A stretch of DNA of 64,000 nucleotides from Clusia tigrina (taxonomy: Eukaryota > Arthropoda > Insecta > Diptera > Clusiidae). Numbering within the stretch: the stretch's first letter is position 1; each line of letters starts with the position of its first letter. The translations under genes and the position numbers were made by a program. Where the stretch lies: assembly GCA_920105625.2 (NCBI GenBank), contig OV050030.1, forward strand, positions 427,334,240-427,398,239. Reading direction: 5' to 3'. Below, one piece after another: positions 60,518-64,000 of the stretch. The notes beneath the pieces are model-generated. The model ran no database searches. It saw only the letters and a program-made list of their open reading frames with translations, and had not been told where the DNA came from.

Positions 60518-60523
60518 AATAAA
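60518..60523 (+). terminator. Probable DMAP1 polyadenylation signal AATAAA
   Basis: First AATAAA after the stop codon, 83 bases downstream, giving a short 3' UTR. Confidence 0.6.
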
Positions 60524-62302
60524 TGTTTACCTATGGATAGAAAAGTTGACCACATCATTTTGCCACCAACATTTCACAGCCTTCTACATATTTGCCGGTT
60601 AGGCAGGCATCAATAACCATATTTGTGCGCCTCCGTGTTTGCTTTACAAACAGCCAACAGCCGAAGCAGCCGCATAGCGAGCAATTGCTTTGTGCCCAGA
60701 CTGAGAAAATCCAATATTGGAGAAGTCTGTGTTCTAACATGTCGGAGATTTTCTCACAGAGTCTGCTCAGTGCGCTGAGCTTTGTTTGGTTTTCGCTTCG
60801 TTTTTGTTTGCTTGGCTTGTGTGTGTTTGTTTTTGTTGTTTGTGAAAATGGGTTATGGGAGCTTATGCCAAATTTGGCGGCAGAGCGTGAGTGACTTGGC
60901 CACTACTTTTAATGTAGATGTTTTGGTGTCCTCTGCTGGCAGTGCGGACTCATTTGTGTTAACTTTTCTTCTTTGGCATTTAATTGAAGTGTGGATACGA
61001 GTAAGCACCAAATAAAAGTCTGCTCAATTGCATGAAATAGTATTTTTTTCAGCTCAATTTGGAGTTGATTTACTTTCGACAACCAGTTTCTGGCGAGTTC
61101 TGGCCCCTTCGTGTGTGTGTATGTCTGAGTTCGACTGCCATGTCCGCGCGTATGCCCACATTTCGTGGTTATTTATTGTTCTTATTAACTGTGAGTGACG
61201 CGCTGTCCATCGCTGGCAGACTGGCTGCAACAATGGCCGGTTTCTTCGCCTGCCTGGTCCACTAGCCAATTATGTGCCTCTGCCACATTTCATTTGGAGC
61301 ATTTATGGTGCGTTACATAGGCCGTCGAATGTGTCACAACTGACTGAGGCGGCGAACGTGAAGAAAGCAGACAATCGCGCTGCAGTTGGTCAGCTTCCCA
61401 AATTGAAGTACTCGCAACAGACTCATCAAAGCGATAGTTAAGCGCTCGCAAGATGCCACACCGGCAACATTTTCGAGAAATATGAGCCAATAAAAAAATG
61501 ATTAATTACGACGCCTTGGCATAAATGCTATAGTTAGCCCACATTAACCACCGCAACCGCAAATAGTGTGAGTTACGCAATGTCAAAACGCAATTTTATT
61601 TACTTTTATGCATGATAAGAAATCCAAAGCGAAATGTGGCCATAAAGGAGGCTGGTGATGGTTGGGTGATTCCGTCCGTAGTAGGAGGAAAACACTGATG
61701 GCAGTTGGCACTGTCTGCTACGCATTGGATAAGTATAAATAAAGGATCAATGTGCACGAAAGTCACCCACACACTCGGAGGTACTTGAATGCTATGAAGT
61801 GCTAGCAATTCAGCAGTTTACTTCCCAGGTTGCTGAGATGGTCGAATTTAAATTTATTACACCTACCAGGCTGTAGCTACAAGTTCTCTCGTGGAACAAT
61901 GCATGAAATAAAGTACAATCATTTTTTTCATAGTATTTGTTTACTCCTGTGATAATAATTTGCTTCTTTTTAGGATAATTTGTTTCTTTTTAGAAAACAT
62001 TTCAGCTGTGAAAGTGGCCTTGGTACCTGGGTACAACAACAAACAGAACATGGTCCTTAGTTTCCGCCTATTTATTATTTTTATTTATTCACTAACTTAA
62101 AATTAAAATTTGAAGCTAATGTTTAGCTATGGCGACTTAAGTCTTAAGCTTCTCCACCTCTTTACATCAACTATTCTATGTATCAAGACACAAAATAATA
62201 TTTGAAGTCAAAATACTACGAGCAATTGTTGCCCCGGGGATATTTTTGAATCTAAACAGTATTATTATTATGTATATATTTACTATAATTAAAATTATAA
62301 TA
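60524..62302. other. Intergenic after DMAP1
   Basis: Moderately GC-rich DNA between about 60550 and 61470 with several short ORFs on both strands, none with a recognised domain. Contains an imperfect hairpin at about 60697-60770 and a 41-residue ORF at 61140-61265. It may hold a non-coding transcript or leader exons, but I see no decisive signal. Confidence 0.4.
61140..61265 (+). CDS. Candidate small ORF with a hydrophobic segment, 41 residues
   Basis: ATG at 61140, TAG at 61263-61265. The peptide begins MSARMPTFRGYLLFLLTVSD and ends MAGFFACLVH. It has a basic start followed by YLLFLL, as in a signal anchor or signal peptide. A GTGAGT splice-donor-like site lies inside it at about 61190, so it could instead be a leader exon. 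Not recognised; may be chance. Confidence 0.2.
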   Translation: MSARMPTFRGYLLFLLTVSDALSIAGRLAATMAGFFACLVH

Positions 62303-62492
62303 GTCGCTCTCTGTGGTCTAGTGGTAAGCATGCTAGACTCACACCCCGAGGGTCGGTCGCAGTTTCAAATCCTGCCCCGGGCTTGTATAAAATCTTGTTC
62401 TCTTCGAGTCGAAGGCCTGTAGCTAGTACTCATTCCCCCAACACCTGGTACTCATAATTAATTATGGTGTAAGATATAATAATAATAATAGC
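62303..62492 (+). mobile_element. tRNA-derived SINE, full-length copy
   Basis: Starts just before CTCTGTGGTCTAGTGG (A box), with GTTTCAAATCCTGCCCCGGG (B box), the CGAGTCGAAGGCC body and an (ATA)n tail. Flanked by a perfect 10-bp duplication AATTATAATA (62293-62302 and 62493-62502). It is about 85 percent like the copy at 32462 by eye. It has an extra duplicated TGGTACTCAT-type segment near its 3' end. Confidence 0.82.
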
Positions 62493-62739
62493 AATTATAA
62501 TAAACTTATAAGCATTAGCTACCAGGTCTATCGGCCAAACAGTAAAAGCCTTCTTTACAGTAAATAAAGAGTTTCTATAATTAAGCTTATCTATGTAAAA
62601 TTGTTTTAATAGCGCTTTATTACAATTATGCGAAGGTGGTCGCCCAGCAAGGTGCAAAGAATTGTCCGAATTTCTACAATTTTACTCAATTTTTCTTTAA
62701 AAAAACCTATATTTGTCCTACTGTGCCTTCGCATTTGTA

Positions 62740-64000
62740 CTTTTTTGAGTGTGTGAATTGTTTGTGTTGAGAGCGAAGCAGAGTGTGCCGAGAGAGGAGT
62801 CAGTCAACCGAACCGAAGAGTGGCTTCAAAATAATGAATGAACGCATTGCGGGTTTACAACTACACAACAACAGCCCACGAGCACGACGCATGAGTTCGG
62901 CTTAACGAGTCCAAACTGCAGTCAGTCGAGTTTTGGTTAACGAAGAATGAAGATTGCTTAACGGACGACGCATTATTTCCGAACGATCTGAAATAAATTT
63001 GAATTGTTGAACATTTTTATAAAATAATTTAAATAAATTATGCAGATTGTTGCTTTAATTAATTGATTAACTAAATAAAAATCAAAACTCAATTAAAAGA
63101 AAAATGAATAATAAAATAATATGGAAAGTTAAAACATTTTTTTATTATTAATTATGTGAATATTAAAATTAAATATTAACACAATTAAAAAAAGAATTAA
63201 ATTTTTGTAAATAAATAATTTTTAATTATTTAATTACAATTTTCTATTAAACAAAAAATAAATCTAAACCGAAGTAAAAACAATTTGTGTTTGTTTCATT
63301 ACAAATTTTAAAATTAACTCAGTGTTTTATGCTAGTAACAAAAATATGTTTACACTATTAAAAAATTATAATTAATTAATAATTAAATAAAATAAAAATA
63401 AAAATTGAAATAAAATTGTAAAAAATTTTACACAAGTCATAAAAATTCTTGTTGAAGCTCTTTAATAATTAATTACACATAGTTTGTGTCTCATACTTTT
63501 TAATATTTAAAAGAGATACAATTATAATTAATAAGAAAAACGAAGAAATTTTAATCGCCGAGAAAATTGCGCTGCAAAATTAATTCCGGATTCTTGGCTG
63601 TGAAACAGAGTTCGTGTCTCGAGTCTTCCGTGCAAGTGAACAATAATAAAAGTGCATGAAAAATGCAGGCACAGTGAATTAATTTGAGGCAGCCACGACA
63701 GGCACCCACCCAGCCACCAGCAGCTCCACGCACGCAGTTGATCGCGTAAGTTCTGCGCTGCCGGCTTGATACTGGCATGCTATTGGAACCATATGCGCCA
63801 ATAATTGTGAATATCAGCAAAACAGTCGATCGTGGCCAGAGGTAAACATTCAATTTGAGCTCTCCACGACGAAGGCACAATAGAAGTCGTTAAAAAGGAT
63901 CCCATACAAAGGCGCATCCGTTTCCGGTGTTTTGCGCTCCTGCCCAGCGCTGTGAGAGAGCAGTTTTATGAATGAATCAGCGTGCGGTCACACAAAGAGA
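62740..64000 (+). other. Possible promoter/leader of a further gene at the right edge, with an AT-rich core
   Basis: 62760-62960 is leader-like (GAGAGCGAAGCAGAG, then GTCAGTCAACCGAACCG with an initiator-like TCAGT). 63000-63540 is over 80 percent A+T with no ORF. 63560-63745 is again GC-richer and ends at a CGC|GTAAGT donor-like site near 63747, which would fit a non-coding first exon of a gene lying to the right. No coding exon is visible, so strand and identity are inference. Confidence 0.3.

Noticed and set aside
62312..62385. Possible tRNA gene (A and B boxes present)
   Set aside because: The acceptor stem does not pair and a SINE body with flanking target duplication follows, so it is a retroposed tRNA-like head.
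1..64000. CRISPR arrays, operons, phage or bacterial defence genes
   Set aside because: Introns, poly(A) signals and animal protein families throughout; no spaced direct-repeat array. The repeats seen are TIR elements, SINEs and microsatellites.

Overview
This window is nuclear DNA from an insect, most likely a higher fly (Diptera: Schizophora). The evidence is short introns with GT..AG borders, AT-rich intergenic DNA, and gene content whose exon-joined proteins match fly families. A tephritid-type fruit fly would fit, but the species cannot be fixed from sequence alone. I joined exons by hand. Every multi-exon model below keeps an open frame across all junctions and ends at an in-frame stop, except the gene cut by the left edge. 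No prokaryotic, viral or CRISPR feature was seen.

Layout, left to right. (1) 1-1667: first coding exon of a REEP5/Yop1-type ER-shaping protein (ReepB-like), minus strand, rest beyond the left edge. (2) 3113-6074: complete 11-exon gene for a nose-resistant-to-fluoxetine (NRF-6) type multipass acyltransferase-family protein, minus strand. (3) 6.1-14.6 kb: no conventional coding exon; it holds a cluster of short transposable elements, a possible plus-strand promoter with a small ORF, and probably the 5' non-coding part of the next gene. (4) 14682-19021: Dp1, the fly vigilin, a 15-KH-domain RNA-binding protein, plus strand. (5) 23532-31153: TPD52-family gene, plus strand, with alternative first exons, two in-frame cassette exons and two alternative 3' ends. 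(6) 33631-37578: Pngl, the cytoplasmic peptide:N-glycanase, plus strand. (7) 38016-57783: midasin (MDN1/Rea1), about 5618 residues in 14 coding exons, minus strand, convergent with Pngl. (8) 58415-60435: DMAP1, plus strand, divergent from midasin over about 630 bp. (9) 60.5-64 kb: intergenic DNA with a SINE and, near the right edge, what may be the 5' exon of a further gene.

The genes are ordinary housekeeping or cellular genes and do not form an operon-like system. Their functions cover ER membrane shape, RNA and translation control, vesicle traffic, deglycosylation of misfolded glycoproteins, 60S ribosome export, and NuA4/TIP60 chromatin work. The less ordinary content lies between and inside the genes. 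There are three members of an 8-bp-TSD inverted-repeat family (two of them back to back as a large palindrome), two members of a 7-bp-TSD family, three tRNA-derived SINE copies, a decayed non-LTR retrotransposon inside a midasin intron, an apparent GC-AG intron in DMAP1, and several unassigned small ORFs. I found no convincing new multi-gene system.
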